Positions 38,105-48,319 of a stretch of DNA of 48,319 nt are shown piece by piece. The position numbers and the translations under genes are program-made. The stretch covers positions 1 to 48,319 of the forward strand of contig RPFO01000604.1 of assembly GCA_009746045.1 (NCBI GenBank), read 5' to 3'. Source of the stretch: Mesostigma viride. Its lineage: Eukaryota; Streptophyta; Mesostigmatophyceae; Mesostigmatales; Mesostigmataceae. Every line of letters begins with the position of its first letter. The first letter of the stretch is position 1. The notes beneath the pieces were generated by a model. That model did not search any database. It saw only the letters and a program-made list of their open reading frames with translations, and was not told the origin of the DNA.

Positions 38105-39888
38105 TTCATACACACACGAACAACACACCCAACACACACACACACTATGTTTGCACCCAAGACACACACCAACACCTAAAAACAAGACACCAACACACAA
38201 GACAGCCATGCAACACACACCCAACACACACACGCAACACACACATAACACACCTAAGTATAGTTGTTATAACACACAACACATAGGTACATCCCGCCCC
38301 CCCACACACAACACCAACACATGACAATTAACAGGCCACAACACACACACTGACACACATGCCCCAACACACACACACACATGCCCCAACACACACACAC
38401 ATGCCCCAACACTGCACACACAACAACACCCAAACACACACCACACACACAAAAGACACCCAACACACATACCGAAAACACGCACACACAACACCTACTA
38501 AAAACAAGACACCAACACACAAGACACCCAACACACACCCAACACACACACACACACACAATGTTTGCACCGGTCGGCCCACGACACCCACACCCAACAC
38601 ACACATAACACACCTAAGTAACACACAACACACACGTACATCCCCCCCCCCACACACAACACCAACACATGACAATTAACATGCCACAACACACACACAT
38701 GCCCCAACACACACACACACATGCCCCAACACTGCACACACAACAACACCCAAACACATACCACACACACACAAGACACCCAACACACATACCGAAAACA
38801 CGCACACACAACACCTACCAAAAACACCAAACACACAAGACACCCAACACACACCCAACACACACACACACACAATGTTTGCACCCACGACACACACACC
38901 AACACCTAAAAATAAGACACCAACACACAACACACGTACACGTACATCCCCCCCCCCACAACACCAACAATAACATGCAAACAACACACACACAACACAC
39001 CTAAGTCACACACACAACACACACGTACTTTCCCCCCCCCACACCCAACACCAACACACAAGACACTTTGCACACACCCTACACACACCCACACCCTTTA
39101 TGAACACATGTACACCCAACACACACACGCAACACACACCTAGGTCGATCACACACAACACACACAAAACACACCTAAGTCACACACAACACACACGTAC
39201 ACCCCCCCACACAAACCCAATACCAACACACAAGACACTTGGCCCCCCCCCACCCACCCACACACCCACACCCACACCCACACCACACATCCAACACACA
39301 CAACACACACACTACACACTTAAGTCACACACAACACACACATAACACACCTAAGTCACACACAACACACACGTCCATCCCCCCCTCACACTCAACACCA
39401 ATACATGACAATTAACATGCACACAACACACACACGCACACGCCCCAACACACACACACACAACATACATACACAGAGCACACACACACGCCTCAACACA
39501 CATACCGAACACACACACACAAGACACCCAACACACATACCGAACACACACACACACACACTATGTTTGCACCCGACATACACACACCCAACACCTACTA
39601 AAAACAAGAAACCAACACACAAGACACCCTACACACACACAACACACACACACACAACACATATCCAACACAAACAACACACACACCTAAGTCACACACA
39701 CAACACACCTACTAAGTCACACACACAACACACATGTACCTCCCCCCCCCCACACCCAACATCAACACACAAGACACTTTGCACACACCCTACACGCCCC
39801 CGCACCTTCATGAATGCACCCAACACACACACACAACACACACGCCCCAACACACATACCCAACATTCACACAACACACCCAACATAT
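38105..39888 (+). repeat. CA-rich low-complexity region with longer internal repeats
   Basis: Mostly ACACACAACACCC strings. Phrases such as TATGTTTGCACC (38151, 38562, 38876 and 39566), CAACACCTA..AAAACA and C8-10 runs followed by ACAC recur every few hundred bases. The strand bias switches from GT-rich to CA-rich at about 38,000. Confidence 0.85.
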
Positions 39889-39933
39889 AAGGGTAAATAT
39901 GGTTTAGGAGTGTAGGGGTTTAGGGTTTAAGGC
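39889..39933 (+). repeat. Telomere-like TTTAGGG tract
   Basis: TAAGGGTAAAT, TTTAGGAGTGTAGGGG and TTTAGGGTTTAAGG. Degenerate, but G-rich on the plus strand. Confidence 0.5.
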
Positions 39934-40069
39934 CTACCATACACCCGTATGTAAAAATGCAACAACACGCCAAGTCATCCGCCACCATGCAAAAATATAT
40001 AAACACAACTGGTCATCCTCAACAAGAATGCCCATTTTAGTACCCAATCCGCACTTGGCACTTGTCCAG

Positions 40070-40103
40070 TTTCGTAAGTCCAACGGCCGTTGGCTTTGAG
40101 AAA
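40070..40103. repeat. 34-base palindromic element
   Basis: TTTC-N6-core-N6-GAAA with core at 40080-40093, downstream of exon 3 of the 40253 gene and probably in its next intron. Confidence 0.8.
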
Positions 40104-40252
40104 TTAAGATATGCGACATGCGCCATGCAGCCAAGCTAAAGTATAGGCTGATTGCCCTGTATGTAACATTAGTAAGGTGAACGACCGTCGACAAAAAAAC
40201 ACATGCGACATACAAACACCAATTTTACACAGTAATGTTTGGAATGACGTAC

Positions 40253-43200
40253 CGTAATTTCGGCGTCCACCTTCTTCGCAATTGTGAACCAGCCCTGTCG
40301 CGTGTTGTCCGGATGTCCTTCCCACTTGCCCTTCGTGACCTTTGCGACGCTCAGGTAGCACACGATTGCAGTTAAGGGTTCTCGGTCGTCTGGGTTCCAG
40401 AAGAAGCGTCGGGCGTCCGATCCGGAGGAGGAGCACCTCTCGAAGTATTTTACGTACATTACCCAGTTGCCTTTCTTAAAAACCTCGCCCCCCCCCCTGT
40501 ATGTTTGTTTAAACACTCATCCTTGTCGAGTTGGTGGGCGACTCGAACAACTTTCGCCAACCAGTACGGGTGGTCGGGCACATGGTCCTTGTGCCCCCTC
40601 TCAGATGCGACTGCGACGGCCTCCCCCTCCTGCAAACCACGCCCCAACTCGTTTCTTGCCGTTTGAACGTGGTTCAGGCGGGTTCCCGGATATCGCGTGG
40701 GGTTCCGCGACTTACTCGCCTGGAGTTTTACAGTCCACGACGAGCTGCTCCAATCGTTTGGGCATGTCGTCCACTTGCCCTCTCGGCACTCCGCACAACT
40801 GAAGCATGAAAAACGCCTGAGCTTTACCACCTCGACCCGCTCGCCCTTTTTGTCCAGTCGCCACTGGTGTGCCGTGGAGATATCTCGGATCGGGCCTCGC
40901 TCCTTACCGGACGTGAGAATCTGCAATTGTAAATCCATGAAACAACATCACAGCACATTTCCCAACTCCAACGGCCGTTGGCACTCAACAATTATAAGAT
41001 TTCCCAACTCCAACGGCCGTTGGCCCTTGGAAACTTTATATAAGTACATTTCTCAACTCCAACGGCCGTTGGCACTCAACAATTATACGATTTTCCAGCT
41101 CCAACGGCCGTTGGCCTTATGAAACTTCAAACTGCATCAAGGAAGCTGTCCTCTGTAAAGTGTAACCAGAGACAAATTATAGAACTGCACTTGACCACCA
41201 GAAAGCAACTGTCTTTACTTACGTTATCGAGAAGAAATGCCCGTCGAACCACGTCCGATTGTGCCGATGGTCGACTCGAGTCTTTGCCGGTTCTCCAATC
41301 CCGGTTCAGGTAGGCCACCAGTGCCTCCACCGTATTCAGGTTCCGATTGTCCTCCTGCATCTGCGCTCTTTTGAGGATGCTTTTGACCGTCCCCCCTCCC
41401 CGTCCGACTCCCCCTTCCCATGTCCTGCACACGAGTAGTTCCACTCCAATGATTCCAAGTCGGGGTCGGCCTCGAGCAGGTCCGCAGCCATCGCCAACAC
41501 ATACCGGGATTGGAACTGCTCCTTACAGTTGTCGGACCAACTGATCCAGTTCCTCACCTCCACCCCCTCCTCCCTCAGCACGTTAAGGGTATTCTTCATC
41601 ACGAACTCCAGGGTCTGGGCATTCCTCGGTACGTCCTTCCCCATGTAATCGTGCTTCACCCTTTTGATTTCCAGCGATACGGGATCACGGTACATCACGA
41701 TCACCGGCATCAGGACGTAACTACTTGGGTACCAGTACTGCGCCTGCAACTGTTTCTGCAGGTGGTCCGAATAGTTCTCCGAGTAGTCCATCAGGACCAC
41801 CACCGTTCCCAGCGGCATCACGTCAATGCACTCCTTGTAAGCGTGGTGCTGCCAGGCCCATGTATGGACGTGAATGGCGAATTCCGGGAAGCGCGCCGTA
41901 ATGAGTTCATGGAGCTCCGAGAGGGTTGACTTGATGAGTTTTTGCTGCAGGTTCATTTGCGGCGCCACATCCTCCTCCTGCAACACAACACACCCGCGCA
42001 CCATGGATTGACCGAAGAATGGAAGTCAGCAGCTGGGAATTTCCCAACGCCAACGGCCGTTGGAAGTATGAAAGTCTACATATATATATTCAACGATGCA
42101 AATATACATGCCCGCGCACCATGGATTGACCGAAGAATGGAAGTCAGCAGCTGGGAATTTCCCAACGCCAACGGCCGTTGGAAGTATGAAAGTCTACATA
42201 TATATATTCAACGATGCAAATATACATGCTTACCGTCCCACGGGGCGCTGTGCCCTCCTTTATGAAGTCGAACCACGTGTACTTCTTTGTCCACCCCTTC
42301 ATCTGGTCCGTCACGATGAACTCGGAAATCCCACACTCGTTGCACGTCCCTTCCAAGCAGTTCATTGGGACGTTAACGAACGGGCCGCCCGTCCTCCCCC
42401 CTCCTTGCCCCCCCTCCCCCCTCTCAGCCCTGTGGCAGGTGAAACGTCGAACGAAATCATGGGCATTGTCAGGCACGGAAGGGATACCCTCCCTCTCCTC
42501 GATCTCCAGCGTGCTCTTCAACTCCTTGACGCCTTTGGCGAAGGCAGAGAGCAGAGACTCGAAGACGACGTGCTTTTCGCATGCGCACAAGTCCCGGTCC
42601 TTCCACACGCCCTTTACGCACTTGGGCATGAACTCCACGAACTTCGTGTACCCCACCTTGTACCTTGTCCCGTCCGCAGTCGTCACGATACCTCCCTTGT
42701 ACGGCGACGCGTCAGAACAGAACCGCTTGTAAATCGTTTCAAGCGAGTCCAAATAGTACCTTCCGCCCTGGGAGGAAATGAGGATCCTGGCGTTTCCCTT
42801 CCTTTCGAACTCATTGACCACGTCCTTATGGTTGGGAGACGCCCTCGTGTTTAGGTCTGACAACCAGTAACTCCCGACGATGTCTTTGACCTCCTCCGGA
42901 AACTTGTCCGACCGTAAAGCACGAGGGGGCGCCTTCAGGGCGGGAAGGTCGCCCCCCATCCTCATTCCCCTTGCGGTCTGGATATCCTTGGGCGTGACGT
43001 GAAGCAGCCGCGCGAGAGTGCAATGCCCTTGATTGTTCATGCCGTCCTTTCCCAAGCACATTGACAGCACAGCGCACTTCGCGTTCCTGTGCTCATCCGA
43101 CTTGCCCAATTCCTGGAAACCTTGCACGATATTAGCGACAACCTCCTGAGCGAAGGACTCCGACGCCTTTCTTTTCAGCGCAGGGCGGTACTGTTTCCCC

Positions 43201-43400
43201 ATAACCTTCACAACCGCACCTGGCAGCCGCTCAAGCGCCCTCAAGCCTACTGCAGTTTTCGTGTTTTCAGTCTTGTGATTGTTGTCCTTCAGCAAGTATT
43301 CCATTGCGCTGGCCATGTCGAGGGCAAGTTGGTTGCCCTTGATCTCGACGTACTTGAGACTTAGGTCTTTGTTGTGCGCTTCACCTGCATCCGCGCGCAT
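40253..43400 (-). CDS. Multi-exon transposase-derived protein (RNase H-like core, zinc and BAH-like parts)
   Basis: Three exons on the minus strand: 43400-42234, 41977-41223 and 40920-40253. Donors are GTAAGC, GTAAGT and (after exon 3) GTACGT. Acceptors are TTGCAG. Exon 1 is 1167 bases; exons 2 and 3 are 755 and 668 and each becomes a multiple of three after one added base (near 41400-41410 and at the ten-C run 40488-40497). All junctions are phase 0. Exon 1 is helical with a CACEKH and a CNEC element. Exon 2 has LMDYSENY, WSDNCKEQF and CAGHGKGESDGEGG, which match the acidic-residue layout of an RNase H-like transposase family common in animals and protists. Exon 3 has CFSCAECREGKW and a BAH-like part (YWLAKVVRV, WVMYVKYFER). 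The 5' and 3' ends are incomplete; an AG at 43385 may be an acceptor from an upstream exon. Confidence 0.68.
40921..41222 (-). other. Predicted intron, 302 bases, four palindromes
   Basis: GTAAGT donor at 41222 and CAG acceptor at 40921. CCAACGGCCGTTGG cores lie at 40968, 41010, 41059 and 41101. Confidence 0.65.
41978..42233 (-). other. Predicted intron, 256 bases, 118-bp tandem duplication
   Basis: GTAAGC donor at 42233 and GCAG acceptor at 41978. Two near-identical 118-bp copies carry palindrome cores at 42050 and 42168. The second copy runs up to the donor site. Confidence 0.65.
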
Positions 43401-43464
43401 ACAGAATCCAGACGAAGTTTTGACTTTTTATCAAATTATTGCTTTCCAACAATTACCCAATTTG

Positions 43465-44022
43465 TAGGTCCCAACGGCCGTTGGACCCCTGAAAGTACGC
43501 CTGAAACACGCCAACACATGCATTTTCGACACCCAACGGCCGTTGGACCCCCGAAAGTGGGCCTGAAACACGCCAACACATGCATTTTCGACACCCAACG
43601 GCCGTTGGACCCCTGAAAGCGGGCCGAAAACACGCCAACACATGCATTTTCGACACCCAACGGCCGTTGGACCCCTGAAAGTGGGCCTGAAACACGCCAA
43701 CACATGCATTTTCGACACCCAACGGCCGTTGGACCCCTGAAAGCGGGCCGAAAACACGCCAACACATGCATTTTCTACACCCAACGGCCGTTGGACCCCT
43801 GAAAGTGGGCCTGAAACACGCCCTTTACATGCATTTTCGACACCCAACGGCCGTTGGACCCCTGAAAGCGGGCCGAAAACACGCCAACACATGCATTTTC
43901 GACGTCCAACGGCCGTTGGGCCCCTGAAAGCGGGCCGGAAACACGCTAACGCATGCATTTTAGACACCCAACGGCCGTTGGACCCCTGAAAGCGGGCCGA
44001 AAACTCGCCAACACCTGCATTT
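43465..44022. repeat. 62-bp tandem array, nine palindrome copies
   Basis: Palindrome cores lie at 43471, 43533, 43595, 43657, 43719, 43781, 43844, 43906 and 43968, spaced 62 (once 63) bases apart. The intervening sequence (GCCAACACATGCATTTTCGAC type) is conserved too. The array lies upstream of the 43400 exon, as promoter or intron. Confidence 0.92.
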
Positions 44023-45463
44023 TTTACACGCCAGGATGTGAATTTCCGAATCCCAACGCACTTTTTATAACCTTAACGACCGTTGGAACCCAGAAATTCG
44101 ACTGAAATGTTTCCATAACACACGTAACAACAAATTTGGTGGTCAACAACCCCGTAAATCCGTAACCCTGCACGCACCTCTTGCCGCCATAGCTCTTGTT
44201 CGCAGCAGGTGGGCCCTGAAGACGCCTTTTGGTCTTGCACCTGTTGGTTACAATTGCATGGCATACCAGCAATATATTGCACATAGCATTGTATTTCACA
44301 CAATTATTATATTCATGCCACAAATAATAATAATAATTGTATTAAACATAGGGGGGCAGGTTGCATATTCGTTTCATTGCAGTCTAATATCAACATATTA
44401 AAAATTTCCATGCCCATAAACATTTTTGATATAGCTATTAGGTTGCTTATTATATTAAATCTTACCAGCCGTGTAGTGGTTTGCGGATTGCTTTATAGGC
44501 TTGCCACACCAACCCAAAAAAAAATGTTACGACGGGAGTTGAACCCGGGCCTACTAGACGTGTTCACGAGGTACTACGAGGATCAGCCAAGAATCTGTCC
44601 CGTACCGGTGTGGTTCACCAGTTCCGCACACTAGCATGGTCTCCGCGTCGCGCTCGTTCATTAAATTTCGGAGAAATTTTGCCTGCTTATATACGTTTTT
44701 GAAGCCCCTCGGCGTCGCGCCGTGAAAAGCTTCCTCCGCCAGGCGTCCAATCAGGTAGCAGGAATGTGAAAAAATGGGCTCGAGCTGTGTGCAGCGCCGC
44801 GTCCATGTGGCGCCACACGGCGTCAGGAGTCGGCGTGGCGCCATATATGGCGCTGCGAATTCCCTACCGTGTGGTCTGCAGCGCCACGTCACAGTTGCGA
44901 CTGCAAGTATTTTTCAGCGCGGCGCCGTCCCGGCGCCGCGCCATATCGTTTGGCGCGTCAATTTTTTTCCCGCGCGCGGCGCCTTTTAGGCGCCGCGCCA
45001 TTCCATTTGCGCGTCGGCATACCAGCACCAGGGAATTTGAATTTGCAGGTGCTGCGTTGGCGCTTTCCAGCCTCCCTGGAAGACCGACACCGTGGATGCA
45101 CCTTGCACCCGAGCATCAACGGCGGGTATTCGCGACATCGGCCGAAAGTGACAACGATATTAGCAACCCGACAGCCATATTCAACTGAGCAACGCCATTG
45201 TCGACACACACGGTTAAGAAAGAGGTGAGCAATGGCGGTGGATGTACATGGATGCTTTTGACAGATAGTGGTTTTATGATTGGCGTAATCGGCCAGATAA
45301 TTTTGTCGCTTTTTTGGTGTCGTGGTGCCGGTCGCTGACGGGGAAATGAATGGGTTTTTTTGGTGGTTCTCGTTTGGTTGCAGGGTTCTCGTTTGCTATC
45401 AGTTTTCTTTTTGCCGCCACCGCTGCCCCCGAAGGACAAGGATAAAAAATAAGAAACATCTAT
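44023..45463. other. Gene-poor region with GC palindromes
   Basis: A degenerate palindrome is near 44071. A possible small exon at about 44165-44265 (minus) has AG and GT borders but cannot be confirmed. Several GGCGCC-containing inverted repeats lie at 44,800-45,000, then no clear gene. Confidence 0.4.
44838..44853. repeat. GCGCCATATATGGCGC perfect palindrome
   Basis: 16-bp perfect palindrome within a cluster of GGCGCC motifs (44811-45000). Confidence 0.7.
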
Positions 45464-46465
45464 AAAAAGGTACGACGCGTGGTGTGTTGCGTGCTTTTTT
45501 TCTTGGTTTTCTCGCTCCCTTGCAGCTCAGGTTTGCTGGCACATGTATTTATGCATGCCAGATAACACAGGCTGTGTGTCTGACTTTTTTTCTTCCCTGT
45601 CATATGCGGTCCGCCTCTCTTTTTTCGTGTTTTGTTTTTTGTTCGTATCTTCTACGGTACAACGCGACATGTTCACGGCGTCATCTGCGCGGTGTCACTA
45701 GCTTCATTTTTGCCGCCACCGCCGCCCCCGGCCGGCCCCATTAAAAAAAAGAAACATCTATCTATAAAAGGTACGACGCGTGGTGTGTTGCGTGCTTTTT
45801 TTCTTGGTTTTCTCGCTCCCTTGCAGCTCAGGTTTGCTGGCACATGTATTTTTGCATGCCGGCACCACACCACATGTATTTATGCATGCCAGATAACACA
45901 GGCTGTGTGTCTGACTTTTTTTCTTCCCTGTCACATGCGGTCCGCCTCTCTTTTTTCGTGTTTTGTTTTTTGTTCGTATCTTCTACGGTACAACGCGACA
46001 TGTTCACGGCGTCATCTGCGCGGTGTCACTAGCTTCATTTTTGCCGCCACCGCCGCCCCCGGCCGCCCCCATTAAAAAAAAGAAACATCGATCTATAAAA
46101 GGTACGACGCGTGGTGTGTTGCGTGCTTTTTTTCTTGGTTTTCTCGCTCCCTTGCAGCTCAGGTTTGCTGGCACATGTATTTATGCATGCCGGCACCACA
46201 CCACATGTATTTATGCATGCCAGATATCACAGGCTGTGTGTCTGACTTTTTTTTGTCCCTGTCATATGCGGTCCGCCTCTCTTTTTTCGTGTTTTGTTTT
46301 TTGTTCGTATCTTCTACGGTACAACGCGACATGTTCACGGCGTCATCTGCGCGGTGTCACTAGCTTCAGTTTTGCCGCCACCGCCGCCCCCGGCCGGCCC
46401 CATAAAAAAAAAAGAAACATCTATAAAAAGGTACGACGCGTGGTGTGTTGCGTGCTTTTTTTCAT
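45464..46465 (+). repeat. 300-330-bp tandem units, three full plus one truncated
   Basis: TACGACGCGTGGTG begins at 45471, 45772, 46103 and 46432. Unit lengths are 301, 331 and 329. Each unit has TATAAAA(A)GG just before the start, pyrimidine-rich blocks and a GCCGCCACCGCCGCCCCC end. The fourth unit is cut after about 35 bases by the 30-bp satellite. Confidence 0.9.
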
Positions 46466-48319
46466 GGTTCACCCCACTACACCCATCCATGCATGCCAGC
46501 ACCCCATGACACCCATCCACGCATGCCAGCACCCCATGACACCCATCCATGCATGCCAGCACCCCATGACATCCATCCATGCATGCCAGCACCCCATGAC
46601 ACCCATCCATGCATGCCAGCACCCCATGACACCCATCCATGCATGCCAGCACCCCATGACACCCATCCATGCATGCCAGCACCCCATGACACCCATCCAC
46701 GCATGCCAGCACCCCACTACACCCATCCATGCATGCCAGCACCCCATTACACCCATCCATGCATGCCAGCACCCCATGACACCCATCCATGCATGCCAGC
46801 ACCCCATGACACCCATCCATGCATGCCAGCACCCCATGACACCCATCCATGCATGCCAGCACCCCATGACACCCATCCATGCATGCCAGCACCCCATTAC
46901 ACCCATCCATGCATGCCAGCGCCCCATTACACCCATCCATGCATGCCAGCACCCCATTACACCCATCCATGCATGCCAGCACCCCATTACACCCATCCAT
47001 GCATGCCAGCACCCCATGACACCCATCCATGCATGCCAGCACCCCATGACACCCATCCATGCATGCCAGCGCCCCATTACACCCATCCATGCATGCCAGC
47101 ACCCTACTACACCCATCCATGCATGCCAGCACCCCATGACACCCATCCATGCATGCCAGCACCCCATGACACCCATCCATGCATGCCAGCACCCCACTAC
47201 ACCCATCCATGCATGCCAGCACCCCATGACACCCATCCATGCATGCCAGCACCCCACTACACCCATCCATGCATGCCAGCACCCCACTACACCCATCCAT
47301 GCATGCCAGCACCCCATGACACCCATCCATGCATGCCAGCACCCCACTACACCCATCCATGCATGCCAGCACCCCATGACACCCATCCATGCATGCCAGC
47401 ACCCCATGACACCCATCCATGCATGCCAGCACCCCATGACACCCATCCATGCATGCCAGCACCCCATGACACCCATCCATGCATGCCAGCACCCCATGAC
47501 ACCCATCCATGCATGCCAGCACCCCATGACACCCATCCATGCATGCCAGCACCCCATGACACCCATCCATGCATGCCAGCACCCCATACACCCATCCATG
47601 CATGCCAGCACCCCATGACACCCATCCATGCATGCCAGCACCCCACTACACCCATCCATGCATGCCAGCACCCCACTACACCCATCCATGCATGCCAGCG
47701 CCCCATGACACCCATCCATGCATGCCAGCACCCCACTACACCCATCCATGCATGCCAGCACCCCATGACACCCATCCATGCATGCCAGCACCCCATGACA
47801 CCCATCCATGCATGCCAGCGCCCCATGACACCCATCCATGCATGCCAGCACCCCATGACACCCATCCATGCATGCCAGCACCCCATGACACCCATCCACA
47901 TGCCAGCACCCCACTACACCCATCCATGCATGCCAGCACCCCATGACACCCATCCATGCATGCCAGCACCCCATACACCCATCCATGCATGCCAGCACCC
48001 CATGACACCCATCCATGCATGCCAGCACCCCCATGACACCCATCCATGCATGCCAGCACCCCATCATCCATGCATGCCAGCACCCCACTACACCCATCCA
48101 TGCATGCCAGCACCCCATGACACCCATCCATGCATGCCAGCACCCCATGACACCCATCCATGCATGCCAGCACCCCATGACACCCATCCATGCATGCCAG
48201 CACCCCATGACACCCATCCATGCATGCCAGCACCCCACTACACCCCCATCCATGATGCCAGCACCCCATGACACCCATCCATGCATGCCAGCACCCCACT
48301 CACCCATCCATGCATGCCA
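46466..48319 (+). repeat. 30-bp satellite, about 61 copies, runs off the window
   Basis: The unit reads ACCCATCCATGCATGCCAGC followed by ACCCCATGAC (or ACTAC, ATTAC variants). As 30 is a multiple of three, it is open in several frames on both strands; the resulting repeat proteins are artefacts. A few units near the window end (47,580 onward) have 1-7-base deletions. Confidence 0.95.

Noticed and set aside
43465-44022. CRISPR array
   Set aside because: A palindromic repeat at regular 62-base spacing looks CRISPR-like, but the intervals are nearly identical rather than unique, and no cas-type gene is present.
44519-44595. Minus-strand tRNA (GGGTTCAACTCCCG box followed by a T run)
   Set aside because: The T-arm and an A-box-like string exist, but no matching acceptor or anticodon stem could be found; at most a relic.
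45483-46509. Open frames in the 330-bp units
   Set aside because: They are repeated low-complexity reading frames without domain features, and shift between units of different length.
46335-48307. Open frames with HPCMPAP-type or GCWHAWMG-type repeats
   Set aside because: Products of a 30-bp satellite whose length is divisible by three; no start context, domain or composition suggests a gene.

Overview
The window looks like eukaryotic nuclear DNA, or a giant virus that uses a nuclear-type expression machinery. It falls into two parts. Positions 1 to about 22,300 are densely packed with short genes on both strands. Many have a giant-virus flavour: short Cys/His-tagged proteins, an OTU protease, F-box-like proteins, an HNH-like zinc protein and tandem paralogues. 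This part also carries one intact tRNA-Ile, TATA-like boxes and one predicted GT-AG intron. Positions about 22,300 to the end are gene-poor. They hold large satellites, telomere-like tracts, a dispersed 14-bp palindrome and one multi-exon gene resembling cellular transposase-derived proteins. I read the whole as a possible endogenous giant-virus region next to repeat-rich (perhaps subtelomeric) host DNA. That is an inference; a viral chromosome with captured host DNA is the alternative.

Layout. 1-9,700: partial OTU gene; six copies of a C-x9-C-x(9-11)-C-x2-H tag begin here (five lie at protein N-termini, one at a C-terminus, across 1,850-12,902); an IQ/U-box-like protein; two tandem paralogues with helical and membrane segments; small genes. 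9,700-16,050: two paralogues of a family with a KFPGxGQRETPVT core, degenerate intergenic copies of that core, a 25-residue micro-gene, a spliced gene, tRNA-Ile, a putative lipid-anchored 55-aa protein, an F-box-like protein and a small membrane protein. 16,370-22,260: two divergent gene pairs sharing promoters with heat-shock-type elements, CCAAT boxes or TGAGTCA sites. They encode a Q/P-rich protein, two proteins with paired CxxC modules and an HNH-like protein. A 552-bp foldback element lies between the pairs.

22,260-48,319: intergenic DNA with palindromes and a 153-bp repeat; a telomere-like (CCCTACA)n tract; a truncated tRNA-Ser-like relic; about 13.4 kb of a 40-bp satellite; about 1.8 kb of CA-rich DNA; a TTTAGGG-like tract; a three-exon transposase-derived gene (40,253-43,400) whose introns carry the palindrome; a 62-bp array; three 300-330-bp units; and a 30-bp satellite running off the window.

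Quality note. About ten genes are broken by a single frameshift, and in every case adding one base restores the frame, usually at a homopolymer. The satellite core from about 28.9 to 35.9 kb also shows many 1-3-base deletions. Both suggest base under-calling in a long-read consensus. These genes are annotated as single CDSs with the break noted, not as pseudogenes.
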